Positions 46,816-57,500 of a DNA stretch of 64,000 nucleotides are shown piece after piece. The translations under genes were made by a program, and so were the position numbers. The stretch is from positions 4,402,001-4,466,000 of the forward strand of contig NC_091049.1 of NCBI RefSeq assembly GCF_963966145.1, written 5' to 3'. The DNA is from Tenebrio molitor (Eukaryota > Arthropoda > Insecta > Coleoptera > Tenebrionidae). Each line of letters begins with the position of its first letter. The first letter of the stretch is position 1. Below the pieces are notes generated by a model. It was not told the DNA's origin. It made no database searches and saw only the letters and a program-made list of their open reading frames with translations.

Positions 46816-47519
46816 TACTGTACCGCGTGCTGCGCGTAAGACAAAGAACAGTAGATGAGTAGAATACAAACTAAAAATATAATTATGTTTTTAGAATCTT
46901 TTAATATATCTATTATTGTATTCAATTTGGAGTCGTTTATGACTAAAGTCCATTCAAAAATCAAAAAACCACCACCTGTTGCTTTAGGTTGGTAAAATTT
47001 AAATAACCCTAGGTAGATATTTTTTCATACTATGTGGGTGAATATAAATTATGACATTTATTTGATTCAAAATAAAATTCAATTGCTTTGAATTTCGTTC
47101 ATATTGTTTTATTAGCAGCACGTTTCATTTATTTATTGATTCTTATTATTTTTACTTAAACATGCCCAGTTGCTGCTAAAAAAAACTGTGATGAAATGTT
47201 TGCACAACGAGTTTTATAAGGGTTGATTTGGCGCACGAATCCCAGGTCTAGAAAACGACACGTAGGCGAGTTTTTATGTTATTTTTTAGATTTTTTTAAA
47301 ATTTTTAAATAAAAAAATCAAATTTTCAAATTCTAGGGAATTTTGTATTATGTAATTGGTAATTCAAGGTAACGGATGCAACTACATCTGCAACATATGT
47401 TAAAAAGTAGAGTTTGAAGATTAATATTGGAAGTTTTTTGCTGTAAATGACAATAATACACTGAAATATTGATAAAAATTTTCTTAGAGATCTATTAAAC
47501 TACGAGTGCTTTAATAGAT

Positions 47520-47745
47520 AGCCATAAACGACTCCAAATTGAATACAATAATAGACCTATCAAAAGATTCTAAAAGCATAATTATATCTTTAGTTTGTGT
47601 TCTACTCATCTACTGTTCTTTGCCTTACGTACAGCACGCGGTACAGTACCATGCGGTACATGTAACAACAAAGCACCCGAGGGCCCGAGTTACTAACGCA
47701 TGCGTATTGGTAAGGATCGTCCTGGGTTATTTAGCCTCTCGTTTC
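47520..47745. repeat. Right arm of the inverted repeat, unbroken
   Basis: Reverse complement of 46235-46319 joined to 46816-46940. It carries the uninterrupted GGTACTGTACC target site. Confidence 0.75.
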
Positions 47746-48885
47746 ACCTTTCCCATCTACAATGGGAGTTGGTTGTTTGGTGGACGAATAGTGGGGGAAA
47801 TGTCAAAATAGTTTGTCGAAGTCAAACTGTCAATGTGTCAATGTCAAAGCAAAGCGAGGGAAAAACTGGAAAAGTGCAACATTATTTACGTTATCCTCTA
47901 ATTTTTTCATGAGTCTTTCTTCTGTTTAAAATAATTTCTTCATCAGAGGAAGTTAATAAATCATCATCTGATGAATTTTCCAAAGGCATTGTAATCCGTT
48001 TTACCAATATTATGGTCCCAAGAAGACTAATGTCGCACATATTTATTCATATAATAATAATAATCGCCGAAAATTAAAAAATGTTTAGGTTATGTTTACA
48101 CTTCAGGTGTCATGACGTCAGCACCAGTCAGCACAGTCATCAGTTTTCCACCAAATCCGTTTCCCTATTCATCACATTTTTGCATAACATAAGTGTTCAA
48201 CACAAAAAAAACTTATGATTGACAGTCCACCAATGTTGAAATTCACCGCAAAAAGTTGATGAATTTAAAAACGCTACCCTTGTATTTAGTTCACAAAGTC
48301 TGTTGCAGCCAGGCTGCCAATGCAAGTTTAACTCTCATAAACTTCCCTAGGAACCAGGATCAAGCCCACTTTCTCTACAGTGTGGAAACTTTAACTGGCA
48401 TAAAATTCATGACTTGGACATTGGCGATTTTTGTAAAAAAATCCCGAAACAGGTCGATTTTTGTTTTTCCTTGCCCACATTTTGGCGTATATGGTTTTTG
48501 CATATCTGCTCTCGGAAGCTCGCAACCACCCCAAACTTTTTTTTTTCAAATGGAAGGGTATGCCAAGTGACACCTCGTTTGAAAGGCCACTTCCCAAGGA
48601 ATACAACGCACTGTTTATTTCCTGAATATTTTCAAAGCCTTGCTCTGCGGCCATCCGGAATATCTTGATCGCGATTTTTTATTGATTTCATTCGTTCATT
48701 TTCAACGGAAAGTTAAGCGTTGAACAAATCTGACAGACAACATTGGAACATTTTTTTTTTCATAAACAACGGTTGACATGACTACGTCCTCCGCACACTT
48801 ATTAATCATTCGGTTTTTTCGATGGCGTTGAAAAAAATGTATTCCAAAAAGATAATTGTGAATAAATCGTAGATATTGCAAAAAC
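47746..48885. other. Spacer with one dispersed repeat, no gene
   Basis: 48378-48650 is the second copy of the repeat at 43790-44056. The remainder shows nothing recognisable. Confidence 0.45.
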
Positions 48886-49016
48886 TATTGTACAATACAC
48901 GTCCGTTGGGGCCTTTACTGCCTCGTCAGTACTATTCGACTCGCTCTGCGAGCTCGTCTCACAGAATCTCTGGCTCGGCCGTAAAGGCTATCCTAACGGA
49001 CTTCTACTGTAAAATA
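48886..49016. repeat. Hairpin 7
   Basis: Imperfect arms (ACGTCCGTTGGGGCCTTTAC and GTAAAGGCTATCCTAACGGA). The centre on the minus strand reads GAGACGAGCTCG then GCGAGTCGAA, matching the core of the other hairpins. Confidence 0.7.
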
Positions 49017-49139
49017 CTAGAAGATTAAAAAAAACGAAAATAAATAAATATGAAACTTTAGGTTTTTAAGTTTTCTATACGTCGCAGATTCAATTGACAA
49101 GCAAAGTGCAAAAAAAGGCCAGATTCAGTAGAGAATATT

Positions 49140-49646
49140 TTATTTTGTAATTATTGATAGAATACTAATTACACTGTAACCAGTTGTTCGCTGAAAAACC
49201 AGTCGACCTTGGCCAAATTAGTTTTTTCTTCTTCATCCAGTTTACTCCAATAAATTCCTTCATTCCAAGAAAACACCTTACAGAAACTTTGCCAACAATC
49301 TTCACGTCCGACACGCTGCTCGATTCGACCTCGTCTGACCTGCCGCATCTCGGCCGCACAGGGCGCCCCAGTCGACATCTATACACCTACAAACTAGGTT
49401 TGTCAAATAACGAGACTCAGTATATCAAAAAATATAATCTATCGAATTTGATTTTTTAAAGAACATTTGTACACTTAACACAATTCGGTAGACAAAAAGA
49501 AAAATTAATATGAATATAACGTCGACAGAAATGAATCGAATTTACAGATTAAAATTGTTGCAAATTAGTACTAATCGTTACATCTGACTTCATTAAAAAC
49601 ATAAAATCACTAAGTGTCCCTTAGACTAAACACGCCACTGTCCGCT
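49140..49646 (-). other. Probable 3' flank/3' UTR of cyclin L
   Basis: AT-rich sequence past the cyclin L stop; AATAAA on the minus strand near 49140. Open frames around 49165-49460 have no known motif. Confidence 0.4.
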
Positions 49647-52600
49647 CTATCTCCGCCGGTCTTTCGACCTCTCCCTCAAGTCTTTCTCGTGTTTGGACTT
49701 TTTGTACTTATCCCTGTCCTCCCTGCTCGAGTACTTCTCCTCTTTGTCTTTATACTTGTCGTCCCTGTCGTACTTCTTCTCGCTCTTCTCGTGCCTTTCC
49801 TTCTTCTCCTCGTACCGCTCCTTCTCCCTGTCCCTCTCCTCTTTCCCGCTGTACCTCTCCTTCTCGTACCTCTCGTTCTTCTCGTACCTGTCTATGTACC
49901 GGTCGTTCTTCGCCTCCCTCTCGTTCGCCGGCGACGTCGACCTCCTCTTCTCCCTGCAACCCCCGTTAGTCCCACCTCGCACCCTCGCCGCCTCCACTCA
50001 CCTCCCTTTCCGCGTCTTGTGCGGCGAATTACTCCTCGACCGCGAGTAGCTCCTCCTCTTGTGGTTCTTCTTGTGGTTCCTCGACGCCGACCTGCTCCTC
50101 GACCTGTGCTTCTTCGACCTCTTGTGGTTGTGCTTGCCGGCCGGGCTGTGACTCGCCGACCTCGACCGCGACCTCTTCTCCGAGACGGGCGGCGCTATGT
50201 GGCTGCCCGACCGGCTGATGAAGCCGCCCCAGGCGTTGTGCGCCCCCGCCGTCTTCTGCGTGTTCGGGCTCGACGAGTCGTTGTTGGGGGTGTTGTTGCC
50301 GGAGTTCCCCCGCGCCTTCACCCGCGCGTCGTGGTACTGCTTGCACAGCTCGTCCACCTTCTTCTCCAGCTGCTCGATGTTGGGCTGAAAAACGACCGAA
50401 TCAGCGAAACCTCTTCGGATACGTCACCGCCCCACCTTCGGCCTGTTGTACAGCTTCAGTATCCTGATGGCGATGTCTCGGACCTCCGTCTCGGTGGCGC
50501 CGAAGATCGAGTACCAGGACGGGTTCTTGGGCAGGGGCAGCTGGAGCTTGCGGGCGGTCAAGTAGATGCACGCGCACGCCACCGTCTCCGGCTGGTACCG
50601 CACGAACACGTCCGTCCGCAGCGAGTCGTTCATGTAGTTCCACGAGTACTGCATCAGCTTCTGGTTCTTCTCGAAGCCGAGGACTTGCAGGTACATCACG
50701 ATTATCTGCGGAAGAGGGCGCTGGTGAGGCGGGCGACCCTGGCCCCGAACGAAACCCATTCTGACAGCTGTCACGGTGACAGATGACATTTCAAACTTCA
50801 CTCTCACTCACTCTGACAGCTGTCACAGTTATGGGTGACGTTTGATGAGCGCCATCTAGCTTTCGACAATTGCGCCGCCACCTCAGACGCGTGCACTCAC
50901 CTTGTGGGGATGCTTGATGTGGACGCAGAAGCCGAGCTCCTTCAGCACCCTCCGTTCGGCTTTGATAACGAGATTTTTCAATTGGATATAGTTTACGTCC
51001 AATATCACAGGCTGTATAGTTCTGCACATATTCAAGAAAAGAAAAAAACACAAGTTGAAAGACCGTCAATCACAATTCTCCGACGTAGACTATAGACGAG
51101 TTGGAGAAGTGCAATTCGGAGCGGAAAATAAACAAATAAAACACAAATCGTGGACGTGGAGGGAGATATGGGACGCGATCGTCTACTGTTTTTTTTTTTG
51201 TTTTTTTTAATCAAGTGGCAAAAAAATGGTGATCGAGTTTAATTTGTTTATCGGACTCCAAATTACATTCGGACAAACAAAAAATTGAGGAAATCATCAA
51301 TACGAAGCATTTTATTGTTATAATTTTTTTGGTTCATTAAACTAGATCCACCATTTTCAGTCGCCGCCATTACCTGTTGCTTGTTTTGTTATTTAATCCA
51401 CCCAATCAAATAATTTAGTGCGTGATCGACCGGCTTTCGACAAATCGTGGCCGATCGGTGACCTACAATGAAACATAACCTCACAAATTAGTACTACGGT
51501 AGTTGTACTCTCGATTGTTTCTCTTCTTTCTTCCGGTTCTTCGTTTACCTCTGTCGCCGTCACGCGCAATGCATGGTTCAACGCTTTTTGGACATCACTA
51601 TTACTACTCAGTGGTACCAACCTTGTCCCTCCTCGTCCAATAAGAATTGAACGCATGCATTGCCTTCCCGTAGACCGTCACACACAATCATGGACGGCCG
51701 TGTCTGTGTCTGTCTGTGCATTTCTAGCAGATTCATGTCTGTGTGGTATTAAGGATCCCACTCAGCGCCATGAAGATTATGGGGGACAGAGGCCCTATTG
51801 GAGCCATTTGTAGCCTCTGTAAATTAACAACAAACGATTGAGTATCTCCTTTGTTCCCTTGCTACAGTAGAAACCGAGTAAACTTTTTTTTTTGCGAACT
51901 GGTCGGCCGTTTCTGATTGGTCGAGGGTGGCGGCGGCGGTGAAGGATTCCGGTACGCGACAGTACCCTGGATCGTTTCAGAAACGGCCGCGGAAAATAAA
52001 AAAATCATCGCCGTTATCAACAGCAGTGTTAAAAAAATAAACAACACCTCCAAAATACGATATTTACCTTGCTGTACCACTACAGTCTACAAGCTTTTTT
52101 TTTGTACATCGGTTTTTTTTTTAAATGTTTTTTGGATCGAGTTTGTTAGAATGGGTTTAGTTTTAGCGGCGACGGCTTCCGATCGTCGGAAACTCACGAG
52201 TAAGGAAGCGACTGCACTCATCCAGAGTGGACCAGAACAGAAGTGAAAAAAAAAAACAAACAAAATGAGTGCAGGTTGGATACGAATTTTGGAAAATATC
52301 TGACATTTACTTTATCAACTCACCCAGCATCACACGTTGTTAATTTGCAACTTCCCACTTAAAATCTGACATTTTAGGAGAGCCACATTAATTTTTCATC
52401 ACAAATATTTTCGTGATCTTACAAAAAAAAAAAAAAAAAAAAAACGTGTCACTTTTTTAACTAACATCACTTTACAATCAAAATGGAAGAAAATTTGTAG
52501 TCGGACGAAATTTATAGTGAACACGCTGTATATTTCTAGTGGTGGAAAGACACAATGCAACAAACATCCCGCAGTTTTAACATACAATCAGCCCACCAAA

Positions 52601-53625
52601 GCCAGTTGACAGTTTTGAGACTGGATCTCTACTTCTTTTTTTCTTGTTAAAAAAATTACAGAACATTCAAACCTAGAATGAGATTTTTAAGTTAAACCTT
52701 ATTTTGTTGTCATTATTTGGTTAATGTGGCAAAGGTAGAAAGATCCAACCTGCACGCTGGCGTCGCAATTTCCCACAACTTCCCACAATAGAAAAAAAAG
52801 GAAAAAAAAAAGCAAATTTGGAATGTTTCTTCGAGCGCAAAAATTGCGCCATGATGGGCATTGAGACGCACCGCACCTGTTCCTCCTTAAAACACGTGGG
52901 ATGGTTTCAAGGCGCACCAAGGCCCAATTCAGCGCCGAGCGTCTCTCTCTTGCATCTTGCGATCCTAAAACAAGTTCAGGATAATGAAAAACGGCCTTGG
53001 ACTGAACGCATTCTGAATAATCCCGGCATTGAGACGGAAATAGGAACAAAACAAAAGAAAAAAAAAACATTATGCTTCGTATTGATGAGAACGGTGTCAT
53101 TGTCAGTGTGGTTAACGACATAATCGACTTGAAACTTACTTGTTGGAGTTGACTTGTCGTATGTGGGTGAAGACGTTGATAACGTCTCTGACCCGTCTGG
53201 GGGCCTCTTCGATCTTAGAAGCTAAACAAACGCAGGCCATCGCCGTGTGATCGACCGGGTGGCGCACTAAACTCTTCGAATAATAAAAACGTTGCAATAG
53301 GACCTGTCCAGTAGCCATCGCTACCTGAAAACATCGGCCAACATATATTAAAAACGGGCCCGACAGTCGCCTTAGGCGCTACGGAGCGGAACGATGGACC
53401 TACCTGAGGCAGCTTCAACAAAATTCCGGCAGTTTGGATCAGCTCGCACCCGTAAATACGCAAATCCGTCTCGGTTTCTATGTCGAGACCGTCATTCTGG
53501 CTCGGAGTCGGAGACAGTTTCTCGTCGGGCAATAGTTTGTTTTTCAGCGTCAAGATTACTTTGCCGTACGGCTTTACTGGGTTTTTCACGTTGTTTGGGG
53601 CCGATTCTGCCTTGGCAGAACCCAT
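49647..53625 (-). CDS. CycL: Cyclin L, RS-domain cyclin of CDK10/CDK11-type splicing kinases
   Basis: Six exons join in frame to 495 codons: 53625-53404, 53324-53140, 51021-50901, 50705-50436, 50384-50002, 49953-49647. Residues about 45-175 form the first cyclin box (IYGCELIQTAGILLKLPQ; VAMATGQVLLQRFYYSKSLV; MACVCLASKIEEAPRRVRDV; KAERRVLKELGFCVHIKHPH). Exon 4 holds the second box (YSWNYMNDSLRTDVFVRYQP, CIYLTARKLQLPLP). From about residue 315 the chain is Arg/Ser-rich (EKRSRSRSASHSPAG and following) and ends in long Lys/Glu/Arg/Tyr runs. Cyclin L is nuclear, sits in speckles, pairs with CDK11-type kinases and acts in pre-mRNA splicing. The length matches known insect and vertebrate forms (about 500-560). 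Intron 2 is long (51022-53139) and holds structured sequence. Confidence 0.95.
51022..53139 (-). other. Long intron 2 of cyclin L with non-random blocks
   Basis: Two stretches differ from the AT-rich background. 51904-51989 contains a 13-bp inverted pair (CGGCCGTTTCTGA and TCAGAAACGGCCG) with an inner GGTAC/GTACC stem. 52820-53045 is high-complexity sequence. Cyclin L genes in other animals use alternative or poison exons; no clear exon was proven here. Confidence 0.5.
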
Positions 53626-54103
53626 TTTTTGCGGGACTAGCACTGAACGTTGCAGTAACGCACAACAAAATGGCGGACGGCTTGACTTTTGTGGGGGCGC
53701 ACGCGTTGACGTCAAACGTACGTCAAATTTTGGTTTGCGACTCGGATAATTATTAATTCAAATTTACAACTAAATCATTTTCTTATTTCCAAACAAAATT
53801 AATCGTTATATAATTCCATATTTAGAATCTTCCAATCTTGTTACAGTTTTATTAACAAATATTTGTCCCACTTTGTCCAATCTTACTCCTTGTAGTAGGG
53901 GAAGCTGACACAAAATAATCCGCGGGTCAACCCACAATCTTTTAAATTATTTAATCATTTAAACCATAATATATATTTTTACTCAACATTTCTTTGTAAA
54001 ATTTAATCTGTCGAGTGTTTACATTATTGCTATCAATTTATCTAGCGAAAATTACAATTTCTTACATCATTATCAAGCTAATAATAATTATTAAGCCTGC
54101 GAT
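53626..54103. other. Intergenic, probable cyclin L promoter and 3' UTR of the 584-aa gene
   Basis: 478 bp between the stop of the upstream gene and the cyclin L ATG. No TATA box near the cyclin L start. AATAAA on the minus strand at 53848-53853 may end the 584-aa gene's transcript. Confidence 0.45.
53667..53676 (+). promoter_or_regulatory. Pho/YY1-like motif just upstream of cyclin L
   Basis: AAAATGGCGG, a good match to the YY1/Pho consensus, 42 bp upstream of the cyclin L ATG. Such sites often lie at or just past the start of housekeeping transcripts. Confidence 0.45.
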
Positions 54104-55858
54104 TTAGATTTTCTTCTTATCAACAACCAAATGTGCGATATAAGCTGCCACACCTTTACTAACGACTACAACAACTTCTTCCGTTTTATCCCCATCTTTA
54201 TCATCCTTCGGTGTCGAATCGGTTTTGAGCATTTCAAGAATTTTTCTCAAGAAATCTTGGAACTGTTTCCCTTTCAGTGCTGCCCCAATCGAATTTAAGT
54301 CGCTCGAATCAGTACCAATTTCTCCAAGAGCACGTCCCAACTCTTCACTCTCGACAGATTTGCTCTCAAAATCAGCGAAGAATTTCTTCACAGATTTTTT
54401 GTCAACATTCAACGACTTGCATAGATCCAGAAAATCAGGACAATCTTCAATAATCTTCTTAACATCTTTCGCAACTCCTTTTTTAAGTTTCCTTTTGTTC
54501 GATTTCTTGGTCGATTTCTTCTTTACTTTCTCAGCTTCTCCCGTCTTGTCTTCACTATTACCGTCAGCTTTCTTCTCTTCGTCGTCACCGTTGAGAACTT
54601 TCTCCTTGATGTAGTCGATCAGCAAATTCGTTACGTACTCGGCTAGTTCGTGGCAGAACTCGTCGATGGCCGACTCTTCATCTACCTCCTTTCTGTTTTT
54701 GGCATCCAACAATGTTTCTTGTAGCGCTTTGCACAAGTTCACAACCAAGTCTGTCAGTTGCTCAAGGTTCTTGATTTGTTCGATGGTCGATTTCAAGGCA
54801 TCGAGATTTGTCACATCTGTTAGTGCCAAAATTGTCTTTGTTGCTGCAGCAATAAAATCTTCAGTTTTGCAATTTTCTATAATATTTTTAATAGTTTTTC
54901 CAGAAACGAGTGTTGCGCTTAGAATCGCCTTCAAATCTTCGTTCGTTTCAATGATTAGTTTTAACGCAGTCTCCAAACTAGTGGTTAGCGGTTCTCTGAA
55001 ATTGTCGAGGATCTTGACGAAAATCGCCGCCTTTGAAGAACTTAGCAATCTCTTGAATGGTTTCTTGATTGCTTTCATTACTTTTGATTTCGATTTTGGA
55101 GTCTTATCCGATTTCTTATCTTCTTTTTTATTCTGCTCGTCATTCTCACTTTTATCATTTGACACGTCGTCATTCTTATTGCCCTTGGAAGATTCTACCT
55201 TTTCTGGTTTTTCTTCCTCTGCTTCTTCACCAGACTTCTTGGCACTATTACTCAAGACGTTTTCTCTGACAGCTTCGACTAACCGATTCGCCATATATTT
55301 AGCTAATTGATGACTGATTTTCTCAACAGTTGAGTCCAACTTGGAACTTTCTTCCTTTTCTGACGACTCTTCTTTACATAATTTGCAGAAATTCTTCACC
55401 AAATCTTCAATTTCCTTCAACTCTTTTATATCCTCGATGGAAGATATTAAAGTTTTTAAATCTGTCAAATCCGACAAATTCAAAATTTTGTCTGTTGCTG
55501 CCTCAATGAAATCTTCAAAACTGCAGTTCTTCAAAGCTGCTTCTATGGTACTTTTTGGAATGATTACGTTGTTAAGGATGTTCATTAACTCGTCACTTTT
55601 CTGAATCATCTCTTTTACCTTAGTTTCTAAGCACTTGCTTAGCTTTTTCTCGAATTGGTCCAAAACCTTGTTCAGGACTGCAGCTTCAGAAGAATTGACA
55701 AATTTCTTCCATGACTTCTTAATTTTTTTTGTCATTCCCTTTTTCGATTTAGGTTTGGTCGATTGTTTGTTTTTGTCTTTGTTATCTTCTCCATCCTTAA
55801 TAACTTTATTTTTCACCTCTTTTTGCTCTAAAATGTTCTTATCCTGAGTCTCTGACAT
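54104..55858 (-). CDS. Unknown lysine-rich 584-aa protein with three related helical units
   Basis: A single uninterrupted frame with a true ATG (55858-55856). No signal peptide or membrane segment. A charged head (1-45, KSKKGMTKKIKKSWKKF) leads into unit 1 (about 43-204), a Lys/Glu/Asn linker, unit 2 (about 260-423), a second linker (KKKSTKKSNKRKLKKG) and a shorter, diverged unit 3 (about 460-584). Matches between units 1 and 2: SSEAAVLNKVLDQFEKKL with SSKAAIFVKILDNFREPL; NCSFEDFIEAATDKILNLSD with NCKTEDFIAAATKTILALTD; ISHQLAKYMANRLVEAV with FCHELAEYVTNLLIDYI. Unit 3 keeps VSKGVAAYIAHLVVDKKK at its end. Leucine spacing and composition suggest bundles of alpha helices. I do not recognise the family; cytoplasmic or nuclear location is inferred from the absence of a signal. 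It lies upstream of cyclin L on the same strand. Confidence 0.82.
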   Translation of the reverse strand: MSETQDKNILEQKEVKNKVIKDGEDNKDKNKQSTKPKSKKGMTKKIKKSWKKFVNSSEAAVLNKVLDQFEKKLSKCLETKVKEMIQKSDELMNILNNVIIPKSTIEAALKNCSFEDFIEAATDKILNLSDLTDLKTLISSIEDIKELKEIEDLVKNFCKLCKEESSEKEESSKLDSTVEKISHQLAKYMANRLVEAVRENVLSNSAKKSGEEAEEEKPEKVESSKGNKNDDVSNDKSENDEQNKKEDKKSDKTPKSKSKVMKAIKKPFKRLLSSSKAAIFVKILDNFREPLTTSLETALKLIIETNEDLKAILSATLVSGKTIKNIIENCKTEDFIAAATKTILALTDVTNLDALKSTIEQIKNLEQLTDLVVNLCKALQETLLDAKNRKEVDEESAIDEFCHELAEYVTNLLIDYIKEKVLNGDDEEKKADGNSEDKTGEAEKVKKKSTKKSNKRKLKKGVAKDVKKIIEDCPDFLDLCKSLNVDKKSVKKFFADFESKSVESEELGRALGEIGTDSSDLNSIGAALKGKQFQDFLRKILEMLKTDSTPKDDKDGDKTEEVVVVVSKGVAAYIAHLVVDKKKI

Positions 55859-56700
55859 ATTTATTTCAGGAGTAACAGTCTGAGATGCTTTCCAAATCTT
55901 TTTTTGTTCCTAGTAGGTACGATCAAATTTATTAAATCAGGAATTCGATTTAAAACAGAAACTCGCACAACGTCCACTACACTTATCACAAAAGAGATGA
56001 TTGATGCATTGATATCAAATTTGGCGACCGCAAAATGTGTTTGAAAAATTTCATGTTTATTTAAGATTAGATTAATTTTGAATGTATGATAGTCAATCAT
56101 CTTAAATGTAAGAAATAAGCTTAAAGCAAGTACCTAACTCACAAATTTAAGACGCATTATATTTATCGAATTTTCTAAAAAGTTTAACAAACTTTAGACC
56201 CTAATCGAAGAGAGGAAAGTGAAAGTAAGAAAGAAATGGAAAGCGAAGGACCGAACAAAAGGAAAAAAAACTAACGTAAACGAATAAAAGAATGAATGAA
56301 AGGTTGGCTGTAAAAAACGAAAGCAAGGAAAAGTAAGGAGAAGGTGATTAACAGAAAAAGAAAAATAAGAAGTGTGCAATTAGGTAACTGAATGGAAAAC
56401 AAACTGAAAAAATAAAGAGAATATAAAAGTGTGTTTTAACGTTCATGAGAGAATAGATTGGATTGTTGGTTGGTTGGTTGGATGATTGGGTAATTGGATA
56501 ATTGTATGATGAAAAATGTGCTTAATTTTTTGAAGCTCTAGTGAAAAATTTTCAAAATTTGATCTGTCATTAGCGCCTCCATTAAGCAGTTTGGTCGCGA
56601 ACCTTCCCTGCGCGATCCGGCGGATGTCGCTCGCGTCGTGCAAATGGCAGTTCTGACGTCACGAATCGGGGACTAGAATCGTTACCGCAAGGGCACCGGC
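55859..56700. other. Upstream flank of the 584-aa gene; purine-rich and microsatellite DNA
   Basis: 56205-56430 is purine-rich (GAAA/GGAAAG words). 56457-56510 is a TTGG/GATTGG microsatellite. No gene seen. Confidence 0.5.
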
Positions 56701-57500
56701 GATTCTCGCACCGCACCCAAGTAGCAAAGCGAGACCGAAATCCGCGTTTTAAAAACATTGTAGGTGTGAAATAGGTGCGTGAACAGTGTCGTTTAGCGTA
56801 TGTACCGTTCGCGAAATAATCTCACATGTTCATAATTAGTGGACGAGTGAATTTGTATGGGTGTAAGCGGATGTGTTCGTGATTTTGTGAGGAGCACCAT
56901 AGGATAGTGTAGTCTACGGTGGATTGGTTTAGCCTGAGCCGATTGGAAAAGTAAGTGTCCCGGCGGCGGCCCGGCCGCCCCCGGTGGCCGCAACGGTCGC
57001 AGCCGCCTCTGAATCCCGACCCGAAGACAAATGAACGTCTCGAGCAGGTGCAGCGACTGTCATGGCGGCTGTCAATTTATTTTCGTTCGCGCGGCGGAAA
57101 AACGCCGGGACGGCCCCGCTACCGCCGCCGGCCGCGTCGTCGGCGCTCCGCCGCCCCACGCGGCCTCCGGCACCCCCGACCGCGACCTATGCTAATGTTT
57201 GTAAATTTGTTTAAGGGCGTAGGTGTGTCCGAAAAACAAAATTCTAATTTTAAACGGTGGCGCGAATTTCGATTTTTCACGGGGAAAAGCGGATTTTTCC
57301 CAGGAGCCATTTTGTTACGGCGGACGACGTTCCCCGCAGGAAACCGACGGTTTTATCTATTTACGTTGTGGAGTTTATGTGAAACACATCTGCAAACATG
57401 CACGAATTGCGGAGCGTGACGTTGGCGCGTTTTTAAATAATTTATGACGGCGGTGCAACCGCAAGGCAGATAAGCGCGAGGAGCCGCCGGAAATCCGCCC
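56701..57500 (+). promoter_or_regulatory. GC-rich island, probable promoter and first exon of the G-beta gene
   Basis: CpG-dense sequence (56955-57190 above all) in an AT-rich region. A clean donor GTAAGT stands at 56951, and an acceptor TTTCAG precedes 58557 beside the start codon, so a non-coding exon ending at 56950 is likely. GCCATTTTG (YY1/Pho-like) lies at 57306-57314. Plus-strand open frames here are a composition effect. Confidence 0.5.

Larger units (their letters stand above)
46235..46940. repeat. Left arm of an inverted repeat, split by a transposon
   Basis: 46235-46319 plus 46816-46940 match the reverse complement of 47520-47745. The pair is separated by 46941-47519, partly the dispersed repeat also seen at about 800-1045. 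Confidence 0.75.

Noticed and set aside
49614..50786. 390-codon plus-strand open frame rich in Leu, Pro, Val and Arg
   Set aside because: It is antisense to the RS tail and second cyclin box of cyclin L; the GC-rich codons of that gene leave the opposite strand open. The minus strand carries the recognised protein with spliced exons.
52818..53123. Possible small RNA gene in the cyclin L intron
   Set aside because: I compared it by eye with remembered motifs of spliceosomal, SRP, RNase P and MRP RNAs and saw no match, so I report it only as an unusual block.
54666..55310. 214-codon plus-strand open frame rich in Ser and Phe
   Set aside because: Antisense shadow of the lysine-rich 584-aa gene (Lys/Glu codons read as Phe/Leu/Ser on the other strand).
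56955..57419. 154-codon Arg/Pro-rich open frame
   Set aside because: A product of the GC-rich promoter region of the G-beta gene; no homology or splice support, and the other strand is also open.
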